Notes: generated by a model from the letters alone, not told the origin. A stretch of DNA of 62,000 nucleotides from Cristatella mucedo (GCA_009760855.2 WPIO01000045.1:395001-457000), one strand, 5' to 3'; positions 13,430-24,138 are shown, counted from the first letter of the stretch. Numbers and translations: made by a program.

Positions 13430-14553
13430 TGCTGCTCAGTGCACTTTTGACCTGTCATCATTGGTAGAATGCTATGATATGACACTTGATGACTTGCTTA
13501 ACGAGTTTGCACCTCTGACTTAACGTAATGTGAGCCCTCGCCCAGACGGCCTAGGGCTTACAGCAACCATAAAAATAGCTAGGTCTACTTAGGTCAAGCT
13601 TGAGAAAGCATACACAAGATCAGAACTGACTGTCCACCGTCAGGCACACAAGGTCTGCTGCAGATCGTACCAATCGATCCTAGCAAAGGCCAAGCCCAGC
13701 TTCTACACAAATATTGTTGAATCACAGACGCCCAATCCAAAAATGCAGATTTAAATCATCAGCCATCTCCTTCAATGCTTCCAGGTTTGCTAATATCTAG
13801 TGATTCTTGTGGTGACCTTTTCGGTCTCTTCTCTAGCTTCGTTGTCAGCAAGATAGACAGTGTATCGGACAGTGCATCGGACAGTGCATCGGACAGTGTA
13901 TCGGACAGTGCATCGGACAGTGCATCGGACAGTGCATCGGACAGTGTATCCCTAAGGTAGCAGCATCCCATCTGGGTACCTGACCCTGAATAACATCAAC
14001 ACAAGACTCTCAATTCCATGCACCACCTTAATGTGTGCATTAAAGGAGGCCACGACCAACCTTATCCTGAAATTCATATCTCAATCAAAAGAAGACTGCT
14101 AGTCCTCTAGACCCTATTTCCACTGTCCTACTTCTGCGATGCATAGATCTGCTGCTGCCATGCATAACTAACGGTAATGATGGCCTTAGCATCGGTAATG
14201 TCCCTGCACCTTTCAAAAAGACCGATTAAGAAGGCAGCACTAGGCCAAAAAACTTAAGCAGCTTCCACCCAATCTCCTTGCTACCATTCCGATCAAAGAC
14301 ACTGGAACAATTTGTGGAAGACGAGCTAAACTCTTACATTTAAACTTCAAACCGAGCAAGAGCTTTTAAGTCCGGTTTTAGAGCTAATCACTCAAAAGAG
14401 TCAGCAATGCTTAGGCTGTCCAACGAACTTCTCAGGAATGCAGACGCGAGTAAAGTCTCTCTGCTTGTTTTTCTTGCCTTTCGGCAGTGTTTGATGCAAT
14501 CAATCACAAATTCCTTTTTGAGTGCCTCTCATGGCGTCTGGGCATCACTGAAA
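13430..14553 (+). mobile_element. Outer LINE of a nested stack, 5' part (plus strand)
   Basis: Plus-strand decayed LINE. It matches the ORF2 linker (GTTTGCACCTCTGACT, YQSILAKAK-like stretch at about 13670) and the RT start up to the FDTIDHK / GITET position at about 14550. Many frameshifts and stops. It is interrupted at 14553 by a minus-strand LINE and resumes at about 19028 at the matching point of the RT sequence. Confidence 0.85.
13852..13951 (+). repeat. 12-bp tandem array (GGACAGTGYATC) inside a LINE
   Basis: Eight units of GGACAGTGCATC or GGACAGTGTATC, directly after the LINE stretch encoding a degenerate FFVQKIDKI motif (intact ORF2 residues about 403-411). The C/T variant follows the order T,C,C,T,C,C,C,T. 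The period of 12 keeps the frame, giving a Ser-Asp-Ser-Ala/Val repeat. No direct repeats separated by unique spacers, so it is not CRISPR. Confidence 0.93.
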
Positions 14554-14821
14554 CTTATAATAATAATAATAATACACTTGATAAAGCGCCACCAGAGAAC
14601 CCAATCTCTCTAGACCCTGTACATTTGCTGCAAAGGAAACGCAATTGAATAGTGAGGGAAAATATCGTGATTGATAAACAGCATGAATGACATGGTTAGG
14701 GGTGACATGCGCGGAGTCAGCATGCAAGTGTGGTTTGTGGCAGCATGTCAGCAAACATAAGCACATAAAGGATGAATCACAGTGACCCACTAAATTCTGT
14801 CATAAATAGGTGCGTTTTTAA
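14554..14821 (-). mobile_element. Middle LINE of the nested stack, 3' part
   Basis: (AAT)n tail, a variant 3' hairpin (AAAGCGCCACCAGAGAAC) and 3' UTR on the minus strand, ending at GGTGCGTTTTTA. The continuation expected from other copies (GTTCTTTTTAAATGTGG) appears at about 18420, on the far side of the intact LINE. The two pieces are one element split by a later insertion. Confidence 0.88.
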
Positions 14822-14854
14822 TAATAATATAATAATAATAATATTGCACTTGAT

Positions 14855-14894
14855 AAAGCGCCCTCAGAGAACTTAATCTCTTTCTAGGCGCTTT
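14855..14894 (-). promoter_or_regulatory. LINE 3'-terminal hairpin
   Basis: Perfect 8-bp inverted repeat AAAGCGCC/GGCGCTTT with a second inner stem (AGAGA/TCTCT-like) and a short loop. It is kept in almost every LINE copy here and followed by the (ATT)n tail. In LINEs of this group the 3' end is the part recognised by the reverse transcriptase, so this is the probable RT recognition structure (inference). Confidence 0.7.
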
Positions 14895-15059
14895 ACATTT
14901 GCTGCAAAGTGATACGCAATAGAATAGTAAGTAAAATCATGCTTGAAAAACAAACAAAATGAATAACATGGTTAGGGGTTACATGCACTGGGTCAGCATG
15001 CAAATGTGGTTAGTGGCAGCATGAACAGTGTCAGCACGCATAAGCACATCGAGGACGAA

Positions 15060-17957
15060 TCACAAGGACCCACTAAATGCTGTCCTAAATAGGTATGTTT
15101 TTAAGTTTCTTTTAAATGTGGTCAGGTCAGGGGATGTTCTGATGCAGGTCGGGAGGGAGTTCCAGGCTGTGGGAGCATACGAGCTAAATGCACGGTCTCC
15201 AAAGGATTTAAGGTTTGTACGAGGTATTTCTAGACTGTTGGATTCCGAAAAGCGAGTGGTACGATGCTTTGCCTGATGGGGTAGTATCTCTGAAAGATAG
15301 GCTGGAGCCATAGAATGAAGAGACCTAAAAGTGAGCGACAAAACCTTGAAGTCAATCCGTTGCTTGACTGGTAACCAGTGCAGGTCGGCGAGAAGTGGAG
15401 TAATGTGGCAACTGCGACGCTCACGGCAGACAAGCCTAGCTGCAGAGTTTTGCACCAGCTGCAATCGCCTGATCGCACATGCTGGTAGGCCAGTAAGCAG
15501 TGAGTTGCAGAAGTCGAGACGAGATGTCACGAATGCATGGACCAACTTGGACGTGGTATCCTTATCTAAACAAGCCCTAATTTTAGCAATGTTATGAAGC
15601 TGAAAATAGGCTGATTTGACTGTGGAGCTGATGTGGTCGTCTAACGAGAGGTCGCTTTGGAATATGACACCTAGATTTCGAGCTGATGCAACTGGAGATA
15701 TGCTGGCAGAGCCAATTTTGAAAGTCAGCCTTTCCAATTTCTGAATAACACTAGGTTTGCCCATAACTAGTAAGTTAGTTTTATCATCGTTTAGTTTTAG
15801 AAAATTTGCTGCCATCCATGATCGGATGTCATCAATGCATGCAGCAAGTGAGTTGAGAGAATTTGAGGTGCTCGAAGGCTGGGAGGGATCAAAGCAAAGG
15901 TACAACTGAGTGTCATCCGCATAGAAGTGAAAGCCTAGATTGTGCTTGGCAATCACATCAGCGAGAGGGAGAGTATAGACGGTGAAAAGGACCGGACCTA
16001 GCACAGAGCCCTGAGGTACTCCATATTTTAGAGGTACTTCAGATGATCTTTGTCCATTCACATCAACACTCTGGAGTCTCCCACTGAGATAGGACCTGAA
16101 CCACTGCAGAGCAGTGCCAGTGATGCCCAGGCGAGATGAGAGGCGCTCTAGAAGTACTTTGTGATCGATGGTATCAAAAGCTGCCGAAAGATCGAGCAAA
16201 ACAAGAAGAGACACTCTACCCATGTCTGCATTCCTAAGTAGGTCGTTGTATACCCGAAGCAATGCTGACTCTGTGGAGTGATTAGCTCTAAAGCCAGACT
16301 GGAACTTACTAGCAAGGTGTGAGGTTTCGATATACGAGTTCAGCTGGTCTGCCGCGACCCGTTCCAGTGTCTTTGATAGGAATGGTAGAAGGGAGACTGG
16401 GCGGTAGTTGCTTAAGTTCTCTTGGTCTAGTGTAGCTTTCTTGAGAAGTGGCCTGACTACAGCTTTTTTGAAAGGTGCTGGGACCTGACCTGAGGCTAAT
16501 GACATATTAATGATGTTGGTTATGCATGGCAGCAGCAGATCAATGCAACGTAGGAGCAGGACAGTGGGAATAGGGTCCAGTGGACTTGTTGTCTTCTTTG
16601 ATTGAGATACGAGCTTTAGGACTATGTCACTGGTGACCTGTTTAAATGCAGACATTGAGGCGCAGCCAGGAACCGAGGAACAGCATTCTAGTGGGAAGGT
16701 TGTCGTCGCAGGGATGGATTCCCTGATTTTGTCTATCTTCTGCACAAAGAATCGAGAGAAGCGATCGGCTAGATCATCACAAGGATCATCAGGTAAGGAG
16801 CTAACCTGGGAACGGTTGAGGAGATGGTTTATTGTCGACATCAGCATTTTTGGATTGTGCATCTGTGATTCAACAATGTTTCTATAGAAGCTAGACTTAG
16901 CCTTTGCTAGGATCGATTGGTACGACCTACAGTAGTCTTCATATGCCTGTCGATGGACAGTTAGTCCGGATCTTTTGTATGCCTTTTCAAGCTTTCGTTT
17001 AGTAGACTTGGCTAGTTTAATGTCTGTGGTAAACCATAGGCCGTCTGGGCGGGGGCGCACAGTGCGCTTTGTCAAAGGTGCAAACTCGTCGAGCGTGTCA
17101 GCTAGTGTCGTGTTGTAGCAATCTACCAGTGATGACAGATCGGAGGGAGGACTGAGCAGCAAAGGTGAAGCAGATATGCTCGCACGGACAGCATCGATGT
17201 CAAGGGTCTTGAGGTTTCGCGATTCACAGGTTATTTTAGAGGAGAATGTGGGCACACACTGTAGATTGAATGAGATCTGCATGTGGTCAGATAAGCAGGA
17301 TTTGGTGATAACTGGTGATGACAAAGTGCAGTCATATGAGAAAATTTGGTCGAGTGTGTGACCCTTGATGTGGGTAGGGCCATGCACATGAGCCACAAGA
17401 GATAATGAGTCTGTCAATGTACGAAATTCGGTGCTGAAAGCGTCAGATAAGTTATCAAAGTGAACGTTGAAATCACCCATAACGAGGAAGGATCGATTTC
17501 TTGCACACAGAATCGAAATGAGATCGGAGAAATCTGAGATAAAGGAGGATTTGGTACCTGGTGGGCGATAGACTACTGCCACTATCGGTAGCTTGTTTTC
17601 GGGTGAGACCAGGACAATTGATTCAAAAGACTGCTTCGAGGGTACCGCAAATGGCTTGAAGTTGAATTTCGAGCGCACGATCATAGCAACTCCACCTCCA
17701 GTTTTGATTGATCTAGGGGTGTGAAAGAACGTGAAACCAGATGGAGTAGCGTCTTTAATTGTCGGGCAGTTTATCGATTTCAGCCAAGTTTCAGTTAGGG
17801 CGAGCAGGTCGATACCATTTTCAGAAATAAGGTCGTTTATTACTAGAGGTTTATTGCACATTGAGCGAGGATTCCAAAGGCAAGCGTTAAGTCTGGCCGA
17901 TTGGGTTACAACAGGCCTGATGACCACTAAGTTTTTGAGAGATTTACAGTGACGCAT
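15060..17957 (-). CDS. LINE ORF2: endonuclease-reverse transcriptase (965 aa, intact)
   Basis: Encodes the enzyme for target-primed reverse transcription. An N-terminal endonuclease/exonuclease/phosphatase domain (about 20-240) shows LTETWL (54-59), GDFNVHFD (161-168) and SDH (223-225). After a linker comes reverse transcriptase (about 480-760): NYRPVSLL (517-524), the first catalytic Asp in LLDLSAAFD (D589), GVPQGS (646-651) and YADD (679-682). The thumb follows, ending with TFKRNLKTYLFRTAFSGSL. There is no RNase H domain. The start is the first Met after an in-frame TAG 36 bp upstream. Sequence type points to the CR1/L2/Rex1 group of the Jockey superfamily. With no internal stop or frameshift, it is the best candidate for a recently active copy. 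Confidence 0.95.
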   Translation of the reverse strand: MRHCKSLKNLVVIRPVVTQSARLNACLWNPRSMCNKPLVINDLISENGIDLLALTETWLKSINCPTIKDATPSGFTFFHTPRSIKTGGGVAMIVRSKFNFKPFAVPSKQSFESIVLVSPENKLPIVAVVYRPPGTKSSFISDFSDLISILCARNRSFLVMGDFNVHFDNLSDAFSTEFRTLTDSLSLVAHVHGPTHIKGHTLDQIFSYDCTLSSPVITKSCLSDHMQISFNLQCVPTFSSKITCESRNLKTLDIDAVRASISASPLLLSPPSDLSSLVDCYNTTLADTLDEFAPLTKRTVRPRPDGLWFTTDIKLAKSTKRKLEKAYKRSGLTVHRQAYEDYCRSYQSILAKAKSSFYRNIVESQMHNPKMLMSTINHLLNRSQVSSLPDDPCDDLADRFSRFFVQKIDKIRESIPATTTFPLECCSSVPGCASMSAFKQVTSDIVLKLVSQSKKTTSPLDPIPTVLLLRCIDLLLPCITNIINMSLASGQVPAPFKKAVVRPLLKKATLDQENLSNYRPVSLLPFLSKTLERVAADQLNSYIETSHLASKFQSGFRANHSTESALLRVYNDLLRNADMGRVSLLVLLDLSAAFDTIDHKVLLERLSSRLGITGTALQWFRSYLSGRLQSVDVNGQRSSEVPLKYGVPQGSVLGPVLFTVYTLPLADVIAKHNLGFHFYADDTQLYLCFDPSQPSSTSNSLNSLAACIDDIRSWMAANFLKLNDDKTNLLVMGKPSVIQKLERLTFKIGSASISPVASARNLGVIFQSDLSLDDHISSTVKSAYFQLHNIAKIRACLDKDTTSKLVHAFVTSRLDFCNSLLTGLPACAIRRLQLVQNSAARLVCRERRSCHITPLLADLHWLPVKQRIDFKVLSLTFRSLHSMAPAYLSEILPHQAKHRTTRFSESNSLEIPRTNLKSFGDRAFSSYAPTAWNSLPTCIRTSPDLTTFKRNLKTYLFRTAFSGSL

Positions 17958-18420
17958 GCGGGGGAGCGTGCTAAGCGGTTCGAGACAATGCTAGGAATAC
18001 CAAACGAGCAGCGTCTAAGCTGGCGGTTCCGGCCACCGCGGCGGCTACGGGGTGCTTTCCTTTTGTTAATGCATAGTTCATGAATCTTAGCAACCACATT
18101 AATATCTAGGAATGCATTTGATATACGATGACGAAGCGATAGCAGCTGCTGACGACCATAACTAACAAGTATGTTACTAGCCGCCGGCGTAGCTAATGCA
18201 GCCGCCGGCGTGGGAGACCCAGCAGCCCGAAGCGATAAGCGTTTAGATGTCCATAGGCACGTAATTTCTTACGCGCTACGGTCAAAAAACAATCAGAATA
18301 ACTTTAAACAGGTCTTAGCTGTATCGTTTCCGTATACGATGTTCGCAAGAACTTCGGTTTTCGGAAGAATTCTGCAACGAACAAGAACGCACGTTAGAGC
18401 GCTCTATGTCAGGAGGCGAG

Positions 18421-19027
18421 TTCTTTTTAAATGTGGTCAAGTCAAGAGATGTCGTGACGCAAGTCGGGAGTGAGTTCCAGGCTTTGGGAGCATTTGAACT
18501 AAATGCACGGTCTCCAAAGGATTTGAGGTTTGTACAAGGTTTAGGTAAACAGTTAGATTCCGAAAAGCGATGCTGAGCCTGGTAGGGGAATAGATCTGAT
18601 AGGCAGGCTGGTGCCAAAGAATGAAGGGACCTAAAAGTGAACGACAAAACCTTGAAGTCAATCCGTTGCTTGACTGGTAGCCACTACATGTTTGCGAGAA
18701 GTGGTGTAATGTGGCAACTGCGATTCTCACGCAGACAAGCCTAGCTGAAGAGTTTTGCACCAGCCGTAAGCGCCTGATTGCAGAGGCTGGTAGATCAGCA
18801 AGCAGTGAGTTACAGAAGTCAAGATGGGATTTCACAGATGCATGGACCAACTTGGATGTGGTATCCTTATCTAAACAAGCCCGAACTTTAGCAATGTTAT
18901 GTAGCTGAAATTAGGCAGACTTAACTGTGGAGCTGATTTGGTCGTCTAACGAAAGGTCACTTTGAAACATGACACCTAAATTTCGTGCAGATACAACAGG
19001 AAATATGCTGGCAGAGCCAATTTTCAG
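18421..19027 (-). mobile_element. Middle LINE of the nested stack, 5' part
   Basis: Starts at TTCTTTTTAAATGTGGTCAA, exactly where the piece ending at 14821 left off, and runs through the reverse complement of the RT thumb (NLKSFGDRAFSSNAPKAW, RLRLVQNSSARLVC, ARNLGVMFQSDLSLDDQ). It stops near 19027, where plus-strand LINE sequence resumes. The frame is broken by small indels. Confidence 0.88.
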
Positions 19028-19335
19028 TGTAATTGCTTTAAATCCTATCTCAATGAGAGACTCCAGAGTGTTGATGTGAAAAGATAAAGGTAATTTGAAT
19101 AAAGCCTGAAGTATAGGGCATCTCAGGGCTCTGTGAGCTTTTTTCACAGTTTAAACTCTCCCACTTGCCCTGTGCACGTCAAATCTAACAAGGCCATGTT
19201 TGATGAAATTGTGAATTTCGACATTACTAATTTGATCACGCTTTCTGTACAGCATCTTTAAAGTGCATAGAAAGAGATGATTTTCTCTGAAGGCGCTATA
19301 CAAATGTATAATTATATTTTTATTATTATTATTAA
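19028..19335 (+). mobile_element. Outer LINE of the nested stack, 3' part
   Basis: Plus-strand LINE resumes with ATCCTATCTCAATGAGAGAC and GACTCCAGAGTGTTGATGTG (RSYLSGRLQSVDVN region), then CTCAGGGCTCTGTGAG (the PQGSV motif). It is internally deleted to a degraded 3' hairpin (AAAGTGCATAGAAAGAGATG) and a TTATTATTATT tail ending about 19335. It completes the element that begins at 13430. Confidence 0.83.
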
Positions 19336-22300
19336 TGAATGCTTCCTAGAAAAGGTAAGAAAATAGGAACTAACAATAGGAACTAACGCAACATTTAATT
19401 GCATTACAAGTAATCCTTCTCGCCTCGCTCTCACATTCGCCTGATGATGCATCGTCTTTGGAGCCTTGAGTTCGGTTTTCGAAATGCACACGAGTAGTTT
19501 GCATTGCCCTAACAGTCCTCTCCAAATTGAACTAATATCCAATTTTTTTTCGCTTAAGGTACTAATATCAGCCCTACACCACTTTAGATACTATTAGCCC
19601 TAGTCTGCTTGTGACGCAGACACCAATCAAGCAGCCAAAGTATAAAATTTGCAAAGCATTATTTGAGCCTTGGCGCCCATACTGCCTGATTATGCGACAA
19701 CAGTTCCTTGGGGATAGTCATTGATGAGGGTTCGCGAACGTAACCATCACAGTTAATGGCACTGCCTTGGACGCCCGAATATGAGAGGTTTCATTCTATT
19801 CCTTTCGTGTCACCACTGTTAATCAAAATATGCGGGCTTCTCATTACAAGCCAACGATCGTTCAGCAGGCATTTTAATGCAATTTGTCACGAAGGAGCCG
19901 CCTTTTCGGATACAGCAAGCGAAAATGCCTTAAGCGAAATGAGCTCATAGACGATTTCAATCTTTATAATAATTTTTTCTTCATGGCCTACGTAGTGGCA
20001 GTTTCTAACTGGGGTAAAGCAAGCCAGAAATGGCTGGATACTGTTATTAAAAATGCAGCCATGACTAGTATGGCTTAAAAAATTTGGTGCAGGTTTCGGT
20101 TCTAATTCAAGATTTAAAGCAACGTTATGGACGAAGCGAATTTTTAAAATTATAACGGCTTCCACAAAATACTTGATGGATTGCAGGCACCGAGAAAATA
20201 TTAAAACCATTATTCAACTATTTCTGAGCGATTCATAACAATTCAAAAGAGGTCGTCTAGGACTCTCTCCGGAATAAAGGTCGTCATTGACCGGGCACTT
20301 CAAAAGTATCCTTGCTTGGGAAACTGATCCCAAAAGCTCTCGCTAATGGGCTCAGAGAACTTTTGGGGACTACGGGAACCGTTCGACATTCAAAATAGGG
20401 CTTTAAAGCATCGGCTTGAATTTCCGCTCATGCGTTCCAGCCGACTTTCATCGAACTTCAAACTGCAACAATAGAGTGTGTGAATAGAAATAGAAATTGT
20501 GATTAGAAATATTTTTGATTGCCGCAACCCTTATACCTCGCAGACAGGGTGTTGCTCTACACCGACTCAAGCGGGTATGGACAAGTGGGGGAAACTCGCG
20601 CGAACGGTCAGCCCTCGGAAACCGGAGAGCAGTTGTACGCATACGTTACGACTCTTTTAGGACGGTTACAGGTCAAGCAGTAATTTCAAAATGAAAAACA
20701 ATCAAAGGCAGTCAGCCACGTAACTGAGCGTGGAAATCCATTCAACTCGAGTTTTAATAACATTTGGACCTGCTTGATTAGCAAGTTTTCCTGTAGCCCA
20801 AATTCAGGGTCGAAGACTATTTCACCACCACGCTCAGGCCACGCCGCCGCTCGCCATGCCACTGAGCAAGGGTAAGACGAGCGGCCGTCCGGTTTTAAAC
20901 CTCTTTTTATAATATCGCATGCGCCAACAACAACTGGGGAACTAAACAAGACTGCATGGTAGATCCTAAACAAAGTAAACTATAGGGGCGTGAGATGACG
21001 CCGCCAGCGCGGACAAACGCGTCAGTTGCTCAGTCGGCTTCTGCAGTCCCGCCGTTGTACCGACTCCGTTCCAAGCGTACGCCGTCAATGATCCGCCTAG
21101 CTGAGTAACTGCTCGGATAGTCGGAGTCGACGTTTACCAGAGTCGAGAGCTTCCGCCGAAAGACGCCAGCTTACGGGGGGAGGGCCACGAACGCGCTACG
21201 GAGGGAACGCGGAATATATAAGCCGTAACAACGACTGTGCTATCCAGCCGCGCTCGGGCCTTGGATACTCGTTGCCTTGCGTGGGTGGCCTCATCGCCGG
21301 AGCACGCCTGAACCCATCCAGATGCATAACTCGGCGAGACCGGGAGCTTCCAATCATGAGTTAGTCGGCGAACTTCCGCTCCGCAAGAGCTCCGGTGACC
21401 TCTCGTCGCCGCACATCCGGCAATGCCCGTAGGTCAGACCCTGGCCTAACCGGTGACCCTTACCACATTACAGCCGTCTCGTTCCAGCCAACCGAACCTA
21501 GCCTGGGTACATTCCTATGCCCCGACGGAAGTGGTTCCGAGATTCAAGTTCCCTTCGCTTATAATTGGCTTTCCGAGTGCAAATCGCTATGATAATAAGG
21601 CAAGTTATGGACAAAGTGCCAAAAACTAACCAAGCAATCGCGTAAACTGCTCTAAAATGGCAATTTTTGTCCGAATTCAAATGATCCCTTCATCAGCGCA
21701 CGCCGGAACCGTAAGGCTGCTCACGAACCAAAATTGTGCAGCCCTGACCCATTCAGCTTCTGTATTGCCACGAAAAAAGCCAGCCAGTCTTGCCGAAGGT
21801 TGGTGAATGATCAAACTTCGCGAGGGGCACAAGCACGGCACTTAGTACGAGACCGGACGAGTGCTGCTTCAAGCTACGGCTGAACGAGGCTGCGCGAAGA
21901 CTGCGCGGCCTTGAAGGAACCGTACGAAATGCGCCTTCGCTCGGGCTCCTGCTGTTGCGCCTCGAGCTGCCGTTAGGTTGGAGAAAGACACATTGCCCGG
22001 TGGAAATCGCTCTGCTGCGACGGAAGCTCGCACTCAAAGTCTCCCAGCATCGTCTAGGAAGCGAGCTGACTGGCGGCGACGCCATCAGACGGCGACTAGA
22101 TGAGGTCGCTCTTCATCCTCACGTGGCCGCGCACTTATCGTGGGACTTTCGCAGATTATTGAAAAGAAGGCATGGCTCGTAATTATAGGCGACGCAGTGC
22201 GGTTAAATAGCATGGAAGGAGAGGCCTGCTGACTCAGTTAGAGAGCTGCTTGCAAAAGCGAATGCATAATCGCTAATTACCCGGCTACGAGGAGGACTCC

Positions 22301-22477
22301 GCAAAAAACCTTTAATCCTCTTCCAAAGGAGACATGAAATCAGAGCCGGTGCTATCGCGAAGAGCCATATCGCTCTCACTCACCACGGTCTACGCCCCGT
22401 TGCCTACTCCATGCGCGCAGCACCAGATGCCGAACGCTCGCTGGGCACGTGCCGCACGGAAATACGCTCTATAGCCA
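19336..22477. other. No supported gene
   Basis: AT-rich up to about 20400, then increasingly GC- and CpG-rich from about 20990. Several open frames of 60-110 codons overlap on both strands near 21400-22180, and none resembles a known protein. A TATA-like site is at 21215. Confidence 0.4.
21215..21222 (+). promoter_or_regulatory. Possible TATA box in a CpG-rich stretch
   Basis: TATATAAG preceded and followed by GC-rich sequence (CCAGCCGCGC about 40 bp downstream) looks like a core promoter. No downstream gene was recognised, so this is only a candidate. Confidence 0.2.
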
Positions 22478-22632
22478 CACTAGGTAAGGCGGTTGCTTTC
22501 ACGACCTCGGTCCCGAGGTCGTGGGTTCGATTCCTGCAGTGGGCGATTCTATATCGCCACTGCAAGCGGTGGTGATAGCCGTAAAGGCTCTTCTGTCGCT
22601 ATACAAAAAGAGGCTGTTTAATCAGCTAGGAA
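22478..22632 (+). mobile_element. SINE1 copy (tRNA-derived)
   Basis: One of the better-preserved copies. The tRNA-like head contains CACTAGGTAAGGCGG (box A region) and GGTTCGATTCC (canonical pol III box B, about 22525). The body GTGGTGATAGCCGTAAAGGC leads to the 3' end GGCTGTTTAATCAGCT, followed by an AT-rich tail. The anticodon-arm region has become a long palindrome (CGACCTCGGTCCCGAGGTCG). Confidence 0.93.
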
Positions 22633-24138
22633 TTATTAATTATAATTACAAAAAACTGCAAGCCTCGTTTTCAGAAAGAGGTTCCAGCGCCGAAGGTGTG
22701 CCACCCAGCAGCTCCGCTAGCCCCAGCTAACAACGAATTGGCGCTCTCATTCGAGATCCCGTTTTTGCGCCATTTCTGAAAGCCGCGTCGCAAGCAGATT
22801 TATTATAGGTCCCATCAAAACGTGTGAAATAGTGTCGGTACACCGCCCGTCTAGAAACCCTAGTTTCCGGCCGTGCGCCGCCGTGCTTTACGCAAGGTCC
22901 TTCCAGCCCTTCCGTAAAGGATTAACGGCGCATCATTCCGGGTGAGTCTGAACCGTCGTGCTAAAGACGCGCCTACTTCCGCTGGTGGTCGTCTGCAGAG
23001 CTGCCGAACGAAATTGAAATTGCAGCCCCCACTTTGACGATCCGTTCCTAGAGCCGCAAGCCGAATTCGCGCCACACCCGCCAGTCCAACTGGACTCGTC
23101 CAGAAATAATTAGCACCGTTCTGCAGGTAAAAATAGTATCGCTCCCTCTCAAAGGGAGACGATACACAACCCTCTTGAAACTGACTCTATGCGCGGGCCA
23201 AAGTTTAGGGGTTTTGTATGGGTCGTCTTGAGCTTGGCGCTAGGAAGGTTGATGAGCTTGTATGCGGGGCAGCATGCACCGATGGCAAACGAAGCCACTG
23301 ACCTCTTCACAAGATAAAATTCGTGAATTGAATTCGCGAGGCTCTCCTCTCCGCGAGCAGTACACGTGTGCGAGCCGGAGATGGACGACACGTCCACTCG
23401 CGTCCGCGAGAGCTCAACACGAGCCCCGGCTGGACAGATCGCGTGACCGAGTGGCCGTTCACTCGTACCTCCACCTAATCAGCGGGAGAGCCCGGCTGCA
23501 GGGGCGTTATGCACTCCTGACCTGTGAGGCCAGGGCGGGGCGACGGGCTGGTGAGACAACTCCCACTGTACCAGCTTTTTGAGGTCCGCCTAAAAAAAGG
23601 AAGCGCCCGGTGGCATTCGAAAATGGCGTGCCGAGGACCGCCGAAAACCGGCGAACCCCCTAAATGTGACAGTCTCTCGCTCCGGAAGCTGGAGAGCCGC
23701 GATAGATGAGCCTAGCCGCGGCTGCCGGCGAGCCCCGGGGAGCGTGCGCTTGCAGTTTCTGGGGCTCGCACCTTCCGCAAGGCTGAACGCACGCCTTTGC
23801 CCCTGCCTGTAAGCACGTGTAGGCTAAGGTATGCATCTTCAAATTGCACATTCTTTAAGTAAATACAACTCGCAATTATTCTGGGCACACTTGCATCAAC
23901 AGTGTGCAGAGATTAGCAACTGTTGGCCTTCTGTCGGCAGATTTGCAGCAAATTCTTCAAATGCTTTGGCCACAGACTCCGTCAGGAGTTCAGCAGCTCT
24001 TCTCTTCTCTTCGGGTCAACGTAAAAAGTAGCCCGATGCCAATCAGCCGCTGTAATATCTGCAAAAATGCAGCTGCGGTGAGAATTCCTTTAAGATTAAA
24101 ATGTGCCCTTTAAAATGACGAACGTGCGGCGGTGGCAT
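22633..24138. other. No supported gene; GC-rich
   Basis: CpG-rich DNA (about 22840-23800) with overlapping short open frames on both strands. No similarity recognised. Confidence 0.4.

Larger units (their letters stand above)
14822..18420 (-). mobile_element. Near full-length, intact CR1/L2-type LINE
   Basis: About 3.6 kb. Order on the minus strand: a 5' region (18420-17958) shared with the decayed copy ending near 60560, then one long ORF2 (17957-15060), a 3' UTR, a terminal hairpin (14894-14855) and an irregular (ATT)n tail (14845-14822). No separate ORF1 is evident; the 5' region is only about 460 bp with stops in the frames checked, though one frame carries a basic RRGGRNR stretch. Inserted into an older LINE of the same orientation. 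Confidence 0.93.

Noticed and set aside
13852-13951. CRISPR-like regular repeat
   Set aside because: Units are contiguous with no unique spacers, in eukaryotic DNA inside a LINE.
21753-22182. Open frames of 75-110 codons on both strands
   Set aside because: Mutually antisense in GC-rich sequence; no similarity recognised.
22478-22632. Functional tRNA gene
   Set aside because: Head is tRNA-like, but the acceptor stem does not close, the unit continues into a conserved non-tRNA body, and the whole unit is dispersed: a SINE.
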